From Acidobacteriaceae bacterium (lineage in GTDB: Bacteria > Acidobacteriota > Terriglobia > Terriglobales > Acidobacteriaceae), in the NCBI GenBank assembly GCA_028283625.1, contig JAPWKG010000010.1, positions 64,096-128,095 on the forward strand: a stretch of DNA of 64,000 nucleotides, read 5' to 3'. The first letter of the stretch is position 1; every line of letters starts with the position of its first letter. Below the pieces are notes generated by a model. That model ran no database searches. It was not told the DNA's origin and worked only from the letters and a program-made list of their open reading frames with translations. This document shows positions 44,032 to 54,095 of the stretch, one piece after another. The translations under genes and the position numbers were made by a program.

Positions 44032-47000
44032 TTAGAAGTGCAGACGCGCTGCAAGCTGCAACTGACGCGGGGTATAGGTGTAATTGCTGTTGGAGTTGTT
44101 ATACGTTCCGAAGTTCGGCTGTAGCTGCAGAACGTCCTGCCCTGCGGTCGAGTCATAGTAAAGGTTGTACGCCGTGTTTTGAACACCCGTAATGTTCTGG
44201 TGATTCAAGACGTTGAACACTTCAGCAAAAACTTCAAACCGCACACGATCCAGACCAAGGTGGCTGAAATTATTGAAGTAGAAGTTCTTGCTGACACGAA
44301 CATCGGCCTTGTTTGTCGAAGGGCGATGATACTGGTTGCGATGCAGCTGCTCAATACGCCCAGAAGAACTACCCGAGCCATTGGCGCTACGCACGCCAGA
44401 GGCACTTTCATTCGGGTAACCCGAGATGTACGGCGTGTAAGGCAACCCTGTCTGTGCCTGAACAACGGGAGCAATGCGCCATCCACCGAGTGCATAATCC
44501 TTCCAGCCATGGAAGTGCGTCACCGGCTGATAGCTAAAGGCAAGTACGAAACGCTGGCGCACATCAAGCGAGCTGTTTCCATACTCCTTTGATGGGTCAG
44601 TCGGATCCATGATCGAGAAGCTGGGAATACCCGTACCGATGTATGGATTCGCATCCAGTGAGTGTGCCCAGGTGTAATTCGACATGAACGAGAAGCCGTT
44701 CCGATAACGTTTGTTCAGCTGGAAAGCCACAGCGTTGTAGTTCGAATTTACGTTGGAAGAAATATCCAGGACACGGTAGAAATTCGAGTCATACCGCGCA
44801 CTTCCGGAAGTCGGCTTGGTGAAGACCTTCACGGGAACCGAAGTATAAGGAAGCGGAGCGGACAGACCACCGTGAGGCAATGCGGTTGCGCGCGTTGCCG
44901 GATTCACCGGAGTATTTTTGATGGTGTAATTGACGATCGTTGCGCTGGAGCGATTGATATTGACATCGTTCGCGCTATCCAGCTTACGACCGTAGGAACC
45001 CATGTACGTTACTGTAGCCGTCCATCCCTTGCCGAGATCCTGCTGAATGTCGAGATCCGTTTCATAGACCTGGGGATTCTCAAGTTTCTTATCAAGATAC
45101 GAGACGCTGGGATGCGAGCTCGCAGTGGAGGTGTACTGCGAGCAAGCCTTGGCCTGAGCATACGTTGCTACGTTCTGCGGGAAGACAACGCGGCATGCAG
45201 CCGCAACCGATCCATCCGTGCTGGGACCATAATCCGGGAAGATACCAGAGATGTTGACCTGCGAGTTTGGACCACCCGAGTTCTGGTAGCTCTGAACAAT
45301 GTTTGCATTGACGATGCGGCCAAAGTACCAACCATAGCCACCGCGGATGACAGTCTTCCCGGTACCGAAGACGTTGTAGGCGAATCCGAAGCGAGGAGCA
45401 ACGTTGTTCCTATCGTCCGGACGGTTATACGTATTCGGGATAGAAGACGCAGTCAGGAAGAGCGAGCTATCAGAGCTCTGGTTCAGAACATTGCCGTCCA
45501 ACAACGGATTCGGAGTTGGGTTCATCGGAACGTACTGGTATTCATAGCGAACACCTGCCGTCAGGGTGAGCTTGGGCGTGATGCGCCAATCGTCGGTGAA
45601 GTAGCCTGCGTACTCACGCGTGGTGAGAAGCTCTCCCGCGCCTGCGGCATTTACGTTCCCATTCGCATCAGGGACGGTAAAGCCCTGACTATAGCTCGAA
45701 TACAAACCTACGTTGGTATCGCAGTAGGCCGTCGTGGAGTTTGCCGCACAGGTAGAACCATCTTCGTTATGGAAGGATCCGCCACCTGCGTAGTTCGCTC
45801 CACCGAGGTTGATGGTCTTATGCAGATAATCACCGATAAAGCTAAAGGCCCAATCGTAGTTGTACGTTCCGTAGCCGTTGTAAAGGTTATTGATGTAATC
45901 AGAGACCTTGTTGTAGTCCAGGCCCCACTTGATCGAGTGCATGCCATGAGCCAGTGCCATGTCATCCTTGAGCTGCAAACGACGCTCATCCGGCAGAGCA
46001 TAGCGATTGAAGAGCGCAGAGGTACCGGCATCAAAGCCCTGAGCATCATAACCGTAGCCGATGCTCAGATCAGGAGCACCTGCGGGGCACGGGCCACCGT
46101 GAGGCGCAGAGCACTCGCCTGCGGGCAAGCTGTTCTGTAGAGGAAGTTCGTTCGGCAGTGGACGATTCGCACCAAACTCCGATTCCATGTCGCGGCCATA
46201 CTGCACCAGGAACTGGTTGACCAGGTTGTTGGTCAGAACGCTTGAGAGGCGGAAGACGCCAACATCGGCCTTGACGAAATCATCTCCAAACGAACCGCGA
46301 CCATAGAAGTTCGACGACTGCGTTTGTACACCGTTCGGCGAGTCCCAGCGCATGCGGTTGTACTGAACCGTCACGCGGTTGCGATCGTTGATCTGCCAGT
46401 CCAGCTTAGGGAAGTTGATCGTCTGGTTGCCGAGACGCTGCACCTCACCGAAGAAGGACGACAGGACCTGCAATCCCTGGTTATAAGCTGCGGCTGCTTC
46501 CTGATAAGGCAGCGTTGCGCCATAGCCAGCATCAGGGTCCATAGCTGCTGCCAGTGCGCAGGCGCCCGTATTGCCTTGATACGAACGACCGATCGGGTAA
46601 GCGGAGCTACCCGTGTTTGCCGGATTAGAAAGGTTACCGGTTACCGTGAAGCTATAGCTATTGGTGCCGTTGGCATAATTCACGATCGGCGCACCGTAAT
46701 CGTATGTGCCATAGGTGTTCTTGCCGCGCGTACAAGACTCTGCCGCTGAAAGCGTCGGCGAAGCGAGCGCAAACAAATCATAGGGGTCGGTCGTACGAGC
46801 AACCCCCGGGAAATTACGCTTTTGCTGGTCAAAAGCATAGAACCAGAAAAGCTTATCCTTCAGGATTGGTCCGCCCACACCAAAACCATACTGCTTACGC
46901 CAATCTTTCGGCTTAACGTTTTGCAGGCTCACGCCTGTTGCCGTATTGAAGTTATAAAGCTGCGTGTATGGATTGGACGCGCCACCCAAACCGTTATCGC

Positions 47001-47802
47001 GATCATAGAAATAAGCCGAACCATGCAGCTGATTGGAGCCTGACTTGGTAACGGTATTGATTACGCCGCCTGCTGCTCGACCATACTCCGCGGAGTAATT
47101 CGAAGTGTTGACCTGAAACTCCTGCACCGCGCCCTGCGTTACGGTATACGCTGAACGCGTACGACCACGAGCTTCCGAGAAGTATGCCTGGTTGTCGTCT
47201 GCGCCGTCGACCGTGTTGTTGTTCAGCAGATAGCTGATACCACGGAAGCTCAAAAGACCGAAGCCATCTGAGTTCGAAACAACACCAGGAGTCAGCAAAG
47301 CAAAATCTGACCAGCGACGACCGTTGATCGGCAGATTTTCAATCGCATTCTGATCGATCGTCGTCGAGATATCGGCACCTGCCGTTTTGATGGCAGGGTT
47401 TTCTGCACTGACCTCGACCTTATCGCTCACCGATCCGGTCAACAGCTTGGGAGCGACGTTCACCGTACCGCCGACCGAGACCAGAATGCTTTCCTGCACT
47501 CCTGTCTGGAAACCATCCGAGGTAAACGTCGCGGTGTAGGTGCCCGGGGGAAGATCCGTAACGTGAAATTCACCCGAAGCGTTTGTCTTGACTGTACGGG
47601 TCACGCCGGTGTCAGCAGACTTGACCACAACAGCCGTGCCCGGCAGCAGAGCGCCGCTGGCATCGGTGACCGTTCCGCCGATCGCACCTGTCGATGCCGA
47701 CTGAGCGTATGCGGAAGGACACAAAGGAGTAATCGCCGTCGGCGCAGCTACAAGCGCCACCGCGAGAAAGGATTTAGCAAGATTGCGAAGTGAGACGTGC
47801 AT
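44032..47802 (-). CDS. TonB-dependent receptor, Oar-like, with carboxypeptidase-regulatory N-domain
   Basis: 1256 residues from ATG 47802 (AGGAGA upstream). Signal peptide to about residue 34 (AYAQS). An N-terminal CarboxypepD_reg beta-sandwich, GAIGGTVTDASGALLPGTAVVVK, is followed by the plug domain (INGRRWSDFALLTPGV) and a long outer-membrane barrel of about 1000 residues. It ends in aromatic Phe (LQLAARLHF). The type is abundant in Acidobacteria and often named Oar-like; it imports a large substrate such as a glycan or siderophore, not known here. It lies 82 nt after the NHL/Ig-like gene, with a hairpin between them. Confidence 0.9.
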   Translation of the reverse strand: MHVSLRNLAKSFLAVALVAAPTAITPLCPSAYAQSASTGAIGGTVTDASGALLPGTAVVVKSADTGVTRTVKTNASGEFHVTDLPPGTYTATFTSDGFQTGVQESILVSVGGTVNVAPKLLTGSVSDKVEVSAENPAIKTAGADISTTIDQNAIENLPINGRRWSDFALLTPGVVSNSDGFGLLSFRGISYLLNNNTVDGADDNQAYFSEARGRTRSAYTVTQGAVQEFQVNTSNYSAEYGRAAGGVINTVTKSGSNQLHGSAYFYDRDNGLGGASNPYTQLYNFNTATGVSLQNVKPKDWRKQYGFGVGGPILKDKLFWFYAFDQQKRNFPGVARTTDPYDLFALASPTLSAAESCTRGKNTYGTYDYGAPIVNYANGTNSYSFTVTGNLSNPANTGSSAYPIGRSYQGNTGACALAAAMDPDAGYGATLPYQEAAAAYNQGLQVLSSFFGEVQRLGNQTINFPKLDWQINDRNRVTVQYNRMRWDSPNGVQTQSSNFYGRGSFGDDFVKADVGVFRLSSVLTNNLVNQFLVQYGRDMESEFGANRPLPNELPLQNSLPAGECSAPHGGPCPAGAPDLSIGYGYDAQGFDAGTSALFNRYALPDERRLQLKDDMALAHGMHSIKWGLDYNKVSDYINNLYNGYGTYNYDWAFSFIGDYLHKTINLGGANYAGGGSFHNEDGSTCAANSTTAYCDTNVGLYSSYSQGFTVPDANGNVNAAGAGELLTTREYAGYFTDDWRITPKLTLTAGVRYEYQYVPMNPTPNPLLDGNVLNQSSDSSLFLTASSIPNTYNRPDDRNNVAPRFGFAYNVFGTGKTVIRGGYGWYFGRIVNANIVQSYQNSGGPNSQVNISGIFPDYGPSTDGSVAAACRVVFPQNVATYAQAKACSQYTSTASSHPSVSYLDKKLENPQVYETDLDIQQDLGKGWTATVTYMGSYGRKLDSANDVNINRSSATIVNYTIKNTPVNPATRATALPHGGLSAPLPYTSVPVKVFTKPTSGSARYDSNFYRVLDISSNVNSNYNAVAFQLNKRYRNGFSFMSNYTWAHSLDANPYIGTGIPSFSIMDPTDPSKEYGNSSLDVRQRFVLAFSYQPVTHFHGWKDYALGGWRIAPVVQAQTGLPYTPYISGYPNESASGVRSANGSGSSSGRIEQLHRNQYHRPSTNKADVRVSKNFYFNNFSHLGLDRVRFEVFAEVFNVLNHQNITGVQNTAYNLYYDSTAGQDVLQLQPNFGTYNNSNSNYTYTPRQLQLAARLHF

Positions 47803-47842
47803 CCAGAAACTCTCCTGACCGAATTGCAGGTATAGGGAACCG

Positions 47843-47875
47843 GCCCGGGTGAAGCGATCGTGCATCCACCCGGGC
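47843..47875 (-). other. Intercistronic hairpin between NHL/Ig gene and TonB receptor
   Basis: GCCCGGGTG and CACCCGGGC (9 bp) around a 15-nt loop, 10 nt after the stop of the upstream gene. No T-run. It may be a processing or stability hairpin. Confidence 0.5.
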
Positions 47876-47884
47876 AGAAACGAA

Positions 47885-50491
47885 TTACTTGATCGTGAGC
47901 GTGACCGTCGTCGACTGCGTCAACGCACTCTCGGAGCTAGTGGCCGGCGTACCTGCAGCTGTAACTGTCACGGTGTAGGTTCCCGACTTGGTCGGAATCG
48001 AACCATCCGTGATGGAGCTAGAGCAGGCAGTGAGGCCGGTCGCAGCCAACAACGTGATCACCAGCATCGCTGCGGTACCAATTCCAGTACCAAGCTTGCG
48101 ACGCCGCGAACCGATCAGAAGTGCAAGCAACGCAGCAGTGAACATGGTCCACATGCGTCCTGCACCAAAGCCAGACAAGGATTTCGTCTTAGCCAAAACA
48201 GTTGCGTTTGCCGACGTGATGATCGAAAGAGCCACCGTATCGGTGCTATCGCACGAGGTCACAGCAAGGGATGCCGGGCTAAAGCTGCAAGAAGCTCCTG
48301 CAGGCAATCCAGAGCAGTAAAAATTCAGAGTTCCGCTATAAAGCGTGTTGGCAAGCGTAAGGGTATAAAGCGCGGTTTGCCCTGCGGTTACCGTGTTCTG
48401 CTGATCCGTGCTAACTGACCAGGAGAGGCTGGACTGTGCCGTGCTGAACGCAACGGCAGAAGAGGAAGAAGAGGAGAAGACACTATCTCCGCTGTACGTT
48501 GCCGTCAGGGAATGATTCCCCACTCCAAAGGTTTGCGACAACGTTGCGGTCGCGGTCTCGCCGTTCGTGGTGAGAGTCACCGGATCGCCCAGCGCTATGC
48601 CGTTATCGTAGAACTGAACCGTACCTGAGATATCACCGTTTGCAACCACGGTTGCGGTTGCGGTGAGCGTTGCGCTGGAGGAGAAGGAAGTTGCACCCGA
48701 GCAGTTATCCGACGAGGTTACCGTCAACTTCGTGCTCGTAACCGGGCTGGAATAAAGGCTTAGCGGGAAGGTTGCGGTTGCACCAGCGGTCGTAGTAACC
48801 GTCAAGACACCCGTGGTCAGACCTGCAACCGTGGGCGTTGCCGTTAGCGGTAGAAGGCAGTCCTTCGATCCGTCCGTGTTGCTGGTGCAGCTTCCGGGGG
48901 TTCCCACGGCAAAGTTGCTTGCACCGGTCGTGATGACATATGGCGTAGACGACGCTGCGCTATCGTTCGCAGCGAAGTGAATGGTGAGGGTATTGGTCTT
49001 GGCGCTTCCCAGCGTTCCAAAGTTCGCACCCGTTGTGATGAGGCGGATCAGCGCGGTGTCGTTATCGCCGACCAGAACATCGGAGTACTTATCGACGCTC
49101 AGACCGAAGACGCCATTCGAGGCGTACGAGGTACCACTCTTACCGAAAGTGCCCTGCAACGCCGGGCAACCATCTCCATAGGTATCCGATGCAGATGAGC
49201 AGACAGCGCTTGCACCACCGGCGATCACGTACATCGTCTTTGTATCTGGATCAACACGCCAGATCACGCCGTTCAGAGCATCACTCTGGTAAAAGACACC
49301 GCTGTTCGGCTCAATCGCCACACCATAATTGCTGCCGACGCCAAACGAACCAGCTGTCGCACGCTTGGTAATGTCCGTACCCACGGTGCTTAGCAGCCCC
49401 GCGTAGGTGGTAAGGATGCCGGAGGTCGAGATAACCGGAGAGGACTCGTAGTACTCATTCGCAACATAAACGTTGCCGGTGGAATCTAGCGCCAAACCAT
49501 ACGGATGCGCTACCCAGGTAGCATTCGCGCTCGAACCAACTACGTAGGGGTTATAAGAGCAACCGAACGTTCCCGAGGTACCGTTCGGGCAGGTCGAGGC
49601 CGGAGTGGCGGTGGCGGTAACGCCATAGGCACCGGCAATCTTCCAAATCGTTCCTGCAGGTACCGTCACTCCGTTAACCGTCGTGCTGCCGCTTGTATTC
49701 GTATTTACGACGAGAATCGCATTCTTATACTCCTCGGCGATAAACAGGTCGCCTTGAGCATCAAATGCCACGCCGTATGGAGCGTCGAGATAGCTCTGCG
49801 TTGCCGCTGTCACAGTAACGGTAGAGTTGCTGACCGTATAGCCGTAAAGCGGTGCACCGCTGCCAGCAAAACCGGCAACGTTGGTAATGACACCGCCTGT
49901 TGCAGGGACCAACCCATCGGTCGCTGAGATCTTACGAACGTCGTACTGTCCCGAGTCAGCGAAGTACAAATCGCCGTTCGGCGCAAAGGCGAGGCCTTCG
50001 GGGTACTTGAGGTGAACCAGCGTCGAGAGGCAGCCATCACCCAAAGCGTCAATAGAGGCGCTCGAACCGCAAGTGGTGTTGGCGGGCGAGGTAGCCACAC
50101 CGCCAGCCACTGTGTTGATCACGCCTGTCTGGGCATCAATGCGGCGGATCAGACCGTTGGTGTAATCGCTGAAAAAGATGTTGCCCGCAGAGTCCATCAC
50201 GGAGAAGCGAGGGCCGCTTCCTGCCGTAATTCCGGAGGATGTCGCCACACCCAGCAGCACATCCGTCGCGAGGCAGCCGTCACCGTAGGCATCTAGCAGT
50301 GTGTAACCGGAGGTAGGGCAGGAACCTGGGTAGGTAGGGTTCGTCAGCTGGCCCCCAGCAACCGCACGCAAGGTGGTGGGCATAAGACTGGGTGCTGTCT
50401 GAGCTGAGGCGGCAGAGACGAGGCAGGATGCCAAGATAGCGACCGAACAAGGGAAAAAACGTTGCAATACCGAACTCAAGGAAACTCGCAC
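47885..50491 (-). CDS. NHL-repeat and Ig-like domain secreted protein
   Basis: 868 residues from a GTG start with AGGAG upstream. Signal peptide (about 1-30). Several NHL-type repeats follow (DAQGDLFIAEEYKNAIL, DSTGNVYVANEYY, FAPNGDLYFADSG), forming a beta-propeller to about residue 500. Then beta-sandwich and Ig-like (Big_3) regions, including GTVQFYDNGIALGDPVTL. Near the end a membrane segment, a basic RRRK, another hydrophobic segment with TGLTACSSS, and a final beta strand (SGTYTVTVTA) form the C-terminal tail. Role unknown, likely surface adhesion or polysaccharide interaction. Same strand and 82 nt before the TonB receptor. Confidence 0.82.
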   Translation of the reverse strand: MRVSLSSVLQRFFPCSVAILASCLVSAASAQTAPSLMPTTLRAVAGGQLTNPTYPGSCPTSGYTLLDAYGDGCLATDVLLGVATSSGITAGSGPRFSVMDSAGNIFFSDYTNGLIRRIDAQTGVINTVAGGVATSPANTTCGSSASIDALGDGCLSTLVHLKYPEGLAFAPNGDLYFADSGQYDVRKISATDGLVPATGGVITNVAGFAGSGAPLYGYTVSNSTVTVTAATQSYLDAPYGVAFDAQGDLFIAEEYKNAILVVNTNTSGSTTVNGVTVPAGTIWKIAGAYGVTATATPASTCPNGTSGTFGCSYNPYVVGSSANATWVAHPYGLALDSTGNVYVANEYYESSPVISTSGILTTYAGLLSTVGTDITKRATAGSFGVGSNYGVAIEPNSGVFYQSDALNGVIWRVDPDTKTMYVIAGGASAVCSSASDTYGDGCPALQGTFGKSGTSYASNGVFGLSVDKYSDVLVGDNDTALIRLITTGANFGTLGSAKTNTLTIHFAANDSAASSTPYVITTGASNFAVGTPGSCTSNTDGSKDCLLPLTATPTVAGLTTGVLTVTTTAGATATFPLSLYSSPVTSTKLTVTSSDNCSGATSFSSSATLTATATVVANGDISGTVQFYDNGIALGDPVTLTTNGETATATLSQTFGVGNHSLTATYSGDSVFSSSSSSAVAFSTAQSSLSWSVSTDQQNTVTAGQTALYTLTLANTLYSGTLNFYCSGLPAGASCSFSPASLAVTSCDSTDTVALSIITSANATVLAKTKSLSGFGAGRMWTMFTAALLALLIGSRRRKLGTGIGTAAMLVITLLAATGLTACSSSITDGSIPTKSGTYTVTVTAAGTPATSSESALTQSTTVTLTIK

Positions 50492-50886
50492 GAAAGGATC
50501 GCTCCTGTGTAGATACCTGGTCGGAAGAAACGCCCATCAAAGCGGTTCTTCACGATGCAAATGGAGCGCAAAAAGCAAAAAGTGCCGGAAATGAGAATAA
50601 CCGGCCTATCGCCGCTCTCCGACGCTCCAAATTGAATATGACAGTTGACCAAAGATACCACGCGTTGCGCGAATTTCGACGCCAAGATATGCAACAGAAT
50701 CGTGAACTTTTGTCGCAAAGAAAACAGGCTGCCGAAGCAGCCCGTCAAAATAAACAAACGACATAAGTTAAGGAAAATCCCCACCACGCAGGGAGCGTGC
50801 TTCTCGAAAAAGAAGCACCATAAGATTCAACAATTCTTTGCAGGACACACCGAATCCGGGTAACTCCAGCCCGAAATTCCGCCTCT
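50492..50886. other. 395-bp intergenic region between NHL/Ig gene and map
   Basis: It holds the leader of the NHL/Ig gene and the region downstream of map. One hairpin (GTGCTTCT/AGAAGCAC, 50797-50818) lies 69 nt after the map stop, with no T-run. No gene or RNA was recognised. Confidence 0.5.
50797..50818 (-). terminator. Weak hairpin after map
   Basis: An 8-bp stem, GTGCTTCT with AGAAGCAC, and a 6-nt loop. No T-run follows on the minus strand, so termination strength is uncertain. Confidence 0.35.
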
Positions 50887-51636
50887 TTAGTTGGTCAGAA
50901 TTAGCGGACCGTCCTTGGTGATTGCTACCGTGTGCTCGAAGTGGGCGCTCATGGATCCATCGACAGTTACAGCCGTCCAGCCGTCTTCCAGCACTCGTAC
51001 CTCCGGCTTACCGGCGTTGATCATAGGCTCGATTGCTAGAACCATTCCGGCCTTGAGGCGAGGGCCCTTCCCTGCCTCACCATAGTTGGGCACCTGCGGA
51101 TCTTCATGCATACTCTTGCCGATACCGTGTCCGACAAACTCACGCACGACCCCAAAACCTTCTGCCTCACACATGGTCTGCACAGCGTTGCCAATGTCAA
51201 AGAGACGGCCACCCACAACCGCCTTATCAATTGCGGCATACAGCGAAGCTTCGGTTACACGCAGCAGCTTCTCAACTGCAGGCGAAACCTTGCCAACCGG
51301 ATAGGTAACGGCGCTGTCGGAGTAATAGCCGTCAATAATGACGCCACAGTCGACCGAAACGATATCCCCTTCTTTCAAGGTGCCGCGCTCGCTCGGCATA
51401 CCATGTACCACCTCGTGGTTCACGCTGGTGCAGAGAGCCGCAGGGTAACCGTGATAGCCCTTGAACGCTGCCTTCGCGCCCAACTCGTCAATCTTCTGCT
51501 GTGCCGCGCGCTCCAGATCCATCGTCGTCGCGCCGGGCTTTACCGCAGCCCGAACAGCCTCATGCACCTGGCGCAGTGCGATACCGCTGATGCGCATTTT
51601 TTCGATCTCTGCGGGAGTCTTGATCTGAATTGCCAT
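50887..51636 (-). CDS. map: Methionine aminopeptidase, type I
   Basis: 249 residues. It removes the initiator methionine. The metal ligands lie in VNHEVVHGMP (His), VSVDCGVIIDGYYSDSAVTY (Asp, Asp), FVGHGIGKSMHEDP (His), AIEPM (Glu) and the final HFEHTVAI region with Glu. ATG 51636 (MAIQIKTPAEIEKM) has AAGGA upstream; an in-frame extension to 51726 lacks family similarity. It is the last gene of the ribosomal cluster and follows adk by 96 nt. Confidence 0.96.
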   Translation of the reverse strand: MAIQIKTPAEIEKMRISGIALRQVHEAVRAAVKPGATTMDLERAAQQKIDELGAKAAFKGYHGYPAALCTSVNHEVVHGMPSERGTLKEGDIVSVDCGVIIDGYYSDSAVTYPVGKVSPAVEKLLRVTEASLYAAIDKAVVGGRLFDIGNAVQTMCEAEGFGVVREFVGHGIGKSMHEDPQVPNYGEAGKGPRLKAGMVLAIEPMINAGKPEVRVLEDGWTAVTVDGSMSAHFEHTVAITKDGPLILTN

Positions 51637-51732
51637 CGGTTCCTTACGTCTTTCCCAGCTATCGATAAGCCGCTCAAGGTTAGTGAAAAACTTCGCTCTA
51701 CGACCGTGACCGGGGAGCGCTGCCATAGAGAG

Positions 51733-52443
51733 TTACGCCTGATCCGGGTGATGGCGTAGCTTCAACAGCGCTGCGCGAATCTCTCCGGTCACGGTCTCTA
51801 CGGGCTGATCGCCATTGACCTCTGCAAAACGTCCACCGTGCGTGCGATAGTACTCAATCACGGCTGCGGTCTTGGCATCGAAGGCCTTCATGCGCTCGTA
51901 GAAAACCTCTTCGGTATCGTCCTTGCGCTGCTCCAGCGTCGAGCCATCTACATCACAGATGCCGTCCTGCTTTGGCCGATTCGTATAGATGTTGTAGATC
52001 CGCCCCGCAGGCGAGATGCGACGGCCTGTAATACGCTCCAGCAGCACCTGCTGCGGCACGACGATATTCACCGCCACCACCGGAAGCATATAGGCCACCA
52101 GCTGCGTATCCAGCCACTGCGCCTGTCCAATTGTGCGCGGATAGCCGTCAAGAATATACCCGTGCTCGGTGTCCGGATCTTTAAAGCGCTCCGCCACCAT
52201 ATCGTTGACCAGATCGTCTGGGACGAGCTGCCCTTTCGACATCAGCTCATCGGCAATCATGCCAAGCGACGTCCGGTTCTTACGGTTCTCGCGCAAAAGG
52301 TCGCCGGTCGAAATCTGCGGAATGCCGAACTCTTCCATGAGCAGCTTCGCCTGAGTTCCCTTGCCAACACCAGGCGCTCCCAGAAGCAATACGGGCCCGG
52401 GGAGAAAATCGTTCGCGTCTGGCAAAGGTTTATGCATACTCAT
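51733..52443 (-). CDS. adk: Adenylate kinase
   Basis: 236 residues. It interconverts AMP, ADP and ATP. P-loop GAPGVGKGTQAKLL (about 23-36), STGDLLRE, DGYPRTIGQAQWLD and the LID with ITGRRISPAGRIYN are visible. A 20-residue N-terminal extension (MSMHKPLPDANDFLPGPVL) precedes the P-loop. The LID lacks the four-cysteine zinc site of gram-positive forms. It lies between secY and map and is separated from secY by a strong hairpin. Confidence 0.96.
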   Translation of the reverse strand: MSMHKPLPDANDFLPGPVLLLGAPGVGKGTQAKLLMEEFGIPQISTGDLLRENRKNRTSLGMIADELMSKGQLVPDDLVNDMVAERFKDPDTEHGYILDGYPRTIGQAQWLDTQLVAYMLPVVAVNIVVPQQVLLERITGRRISPAGRIYNIYTNRPKQDGICDVDGSTLEQRKDDTEEVFYERMKAFDAKTAAVIEYYRTHGGRFAEVNGDQPVETVTGEIRAALLKLRHHPDQA

Positions 52444-52480
52444 TTCCGAAATCCTATCTTTTTTCCTGCATTCAAATGCG

Positions 52481-52513
52481 AAAGCCCACGTCCCATGTGC
52501 GGACGTGGGCTTT
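52481..52513 (-). terminator. Hairpin between secY and adk
   Basis: AAAGCCCACGTCC with GGACGTGGGCTTT, a perfect 13-bp stem with a 7-nt loop, 11 nt after the secY stop on the minus strand. The following bases are CGCATTTG, so the T-run is weak; it may be a partial terminator. Confidence 0.65.
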
Positions 52514-52524
52514 GCACGACCGAG

Positions 52525-53934
52525 TTACCAGCTACGGCGGCTGCGGATACGTCCCGACTTCGGGGCAAATCCTTCGTAATGCCGCATGATCAGCTGTGCT
52601 TCAATCTGCTGAACGGTGTCCATGGCTACACCCACTACGATCAGCAGCGAGGTGCCACCGAAGTAGAAGTTGAGTCCCAAACCGTTTGTCGTCCACGCCG
52701 GCAGGTTGTCAAAGAAACGACCAACCAGCCAAAGATGATTGAAGTGAATACCAGAGATCAAGAACATCGGCAGGATCGAGATCAGGATCAGGTAGATAGC
52801 TCCAACCAGCGTAATGCGCGTCAGAACATCATTGATGAAATCGCTCGTGCTCTTACCGGGACGAATCCCGGGGATGAACGAGCCATACTTGCGCATGTTG
52901 TCCGCGATGTCATCAGGACGGAAGATGATCGAAATATAGAAGTACGCGAAGAAGATGATCGCCGCGATGTAGAGCACAACGTACCAGGGCTCCGCTGGCT
53001 GGAGAGCCGTGAAGACAGGTCCGAGGTACTTGTTGTCGCGCAGCGGTCCCGAACCAATCGTCACATTCTGCAAAAGCAGCGGTGCCGACAAAATCGAGGC
53101 AGCGAAGATCACCGGCATAACGCCGCCGGAGTTTACCTTCAACGGCAGGTACGAGGTCGACGGCTGTGAGGTCATCCGCCCGGTAGTCCGCTTCGCAGCT
53201 TGAATCGGGATGCGACGCTCAGAGCGCTCCACGAAGATGATGAAGGCCACTACGGCGATCATCATCACGACGAGCAACGCGACCGCGATCGGCGTAAATC
53301 CGCCCCAGGCGTTCGTGCGGAACTTGGTGTAGAGATCCTCTGCACCACGCGGCAGGCCAACCACAATGCCGGTGAAGATCAGCAGCGACATGCCGTTGCC
53401 TACACCGCGCTCGGTGATCTGCTCACCAAGCCACATGATGAAGGCGGTACCGCAGGTCAATGTGATGATGCACAAGGGAACAAAGGCCCCCTTGGAGATC
53501 GTCACCATCGACGCACCGGATTGCGTGCTGGTCAGCGTAAGCGCGATGAAGAAGCTCTGCACGACCGCAAGCACCACAGTGACGTAACGTGTCCACTGCG
53601 TAATCTTGTGACGGCCGGTTTCTCCTTCCTTCTGCAGCTTCGCCAGTGGCTCATAGATGACCGTCAACAGCTGGAAGATGATCGATGCCGTAATGTACGG
53701 CATGATGCCCAGTGCGAAGACCGTGAGCTTGCGGAGGTTGCCACCGTTGAAAAGATCCAGAAGGCCCAATGCTGAGCCCGAGTTCTGATTAAAGAACTGA
53801 GCGAGCATGTCAGCGTTGATACCAGGCGTAGGGATATGCGCACCCAGGCGGTAAACCGCAAGCAAACCAAGGGTGAAGAAAATGCGGTTACGCAGATCAG
53901 GGATACGGAAGACGTTTTGGAACTTTTCGAGCAT
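52525..53934 (-). CDS. secY: Protein translocase channel subunit SecY
   Basis: 469 residues, ten membrane helices, the central channel of the SecYEG translocase. It starts MLEKFQNVFRIPDLRNRIFFTLGLLAVYRLG (by parts) with GAHIPTPGI, has TQWTRYVTVV, and the C-terminal region with QQIEAQLIMRHYEGF as in the family. Start ATG 53934 has only a weak Shine-Dalgarno. A terminator and 171-nt spacer separate it from rplO, which is unusual since the two are normally closely linked. Confidence 0.97.
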   Translation of the reverse strand: MLEKFQNVFRIPDLRNRIFFTLGLLAVYRLGAHIPTPGINADMLAQFFNQNSGSALGLLDLFNGGNLRKLTVFALGIMPYITASIIFQLLTVIYEPLAKLQKEGETGRHKITQWTRYVTVVLAVVQSFFIALTLTSTQSGASMVTISKGAFVPLCIITLTCGTAFIMWLGEQITERGVGNGMSLLIFTGIVVGLPRGAEDLYTKFRTNAWGGFTPIAVALLVVMMIAVVAFIIFVERSERRIPIQAAKRTTGRMTSQPSTSYLPLKVNSGGVMPVIFAASILSAPLLLQNVTIGSGPLRDNKYLGPVFTALQPAEPWYVVLYIAAIIFFAYFYISIIFRPDDIADNMRKYGSFIPGIRPGKSTSDFINDVLTRITLVGAIYLILISILPMFLISGIHFNHLWLVGRFFDNLPAWTTNGLGLNFYFGGTSLLIVVGVAMDTVQQIEAQLIMRHYEGFAPKSGRIRSRRSW

Positions 53935-54072
53935 CGGGGGTGTGAGGCCTTAGGGACGCCGAGCGTTAGGCTCAAAACTCGCTGCAAACTCGGCGGGATT
54001 CTTGCACTTCATTCTACGCGAGAAACGCGCCTGAGACGTAGCTCCCACGCGCGTTTTCCTTACAAAGAAAAA

Positions 54073-54095
54073 GGCCGGAGCATTTCGCCCCGGCC
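54073..54095 (-). terminator. Intrinsic terminator after rplO
   Basis: GGCCGG-type 9-bp stem (54073-54081 with 54087-54095, one G-U) with a 5-nt loop, then TTTTTCTTTG on the minus strand, 10 nt after the rplO stop. A textbook rho-independent terminator inside the ribosomal cluster, before secY. Confidence 0.88.
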
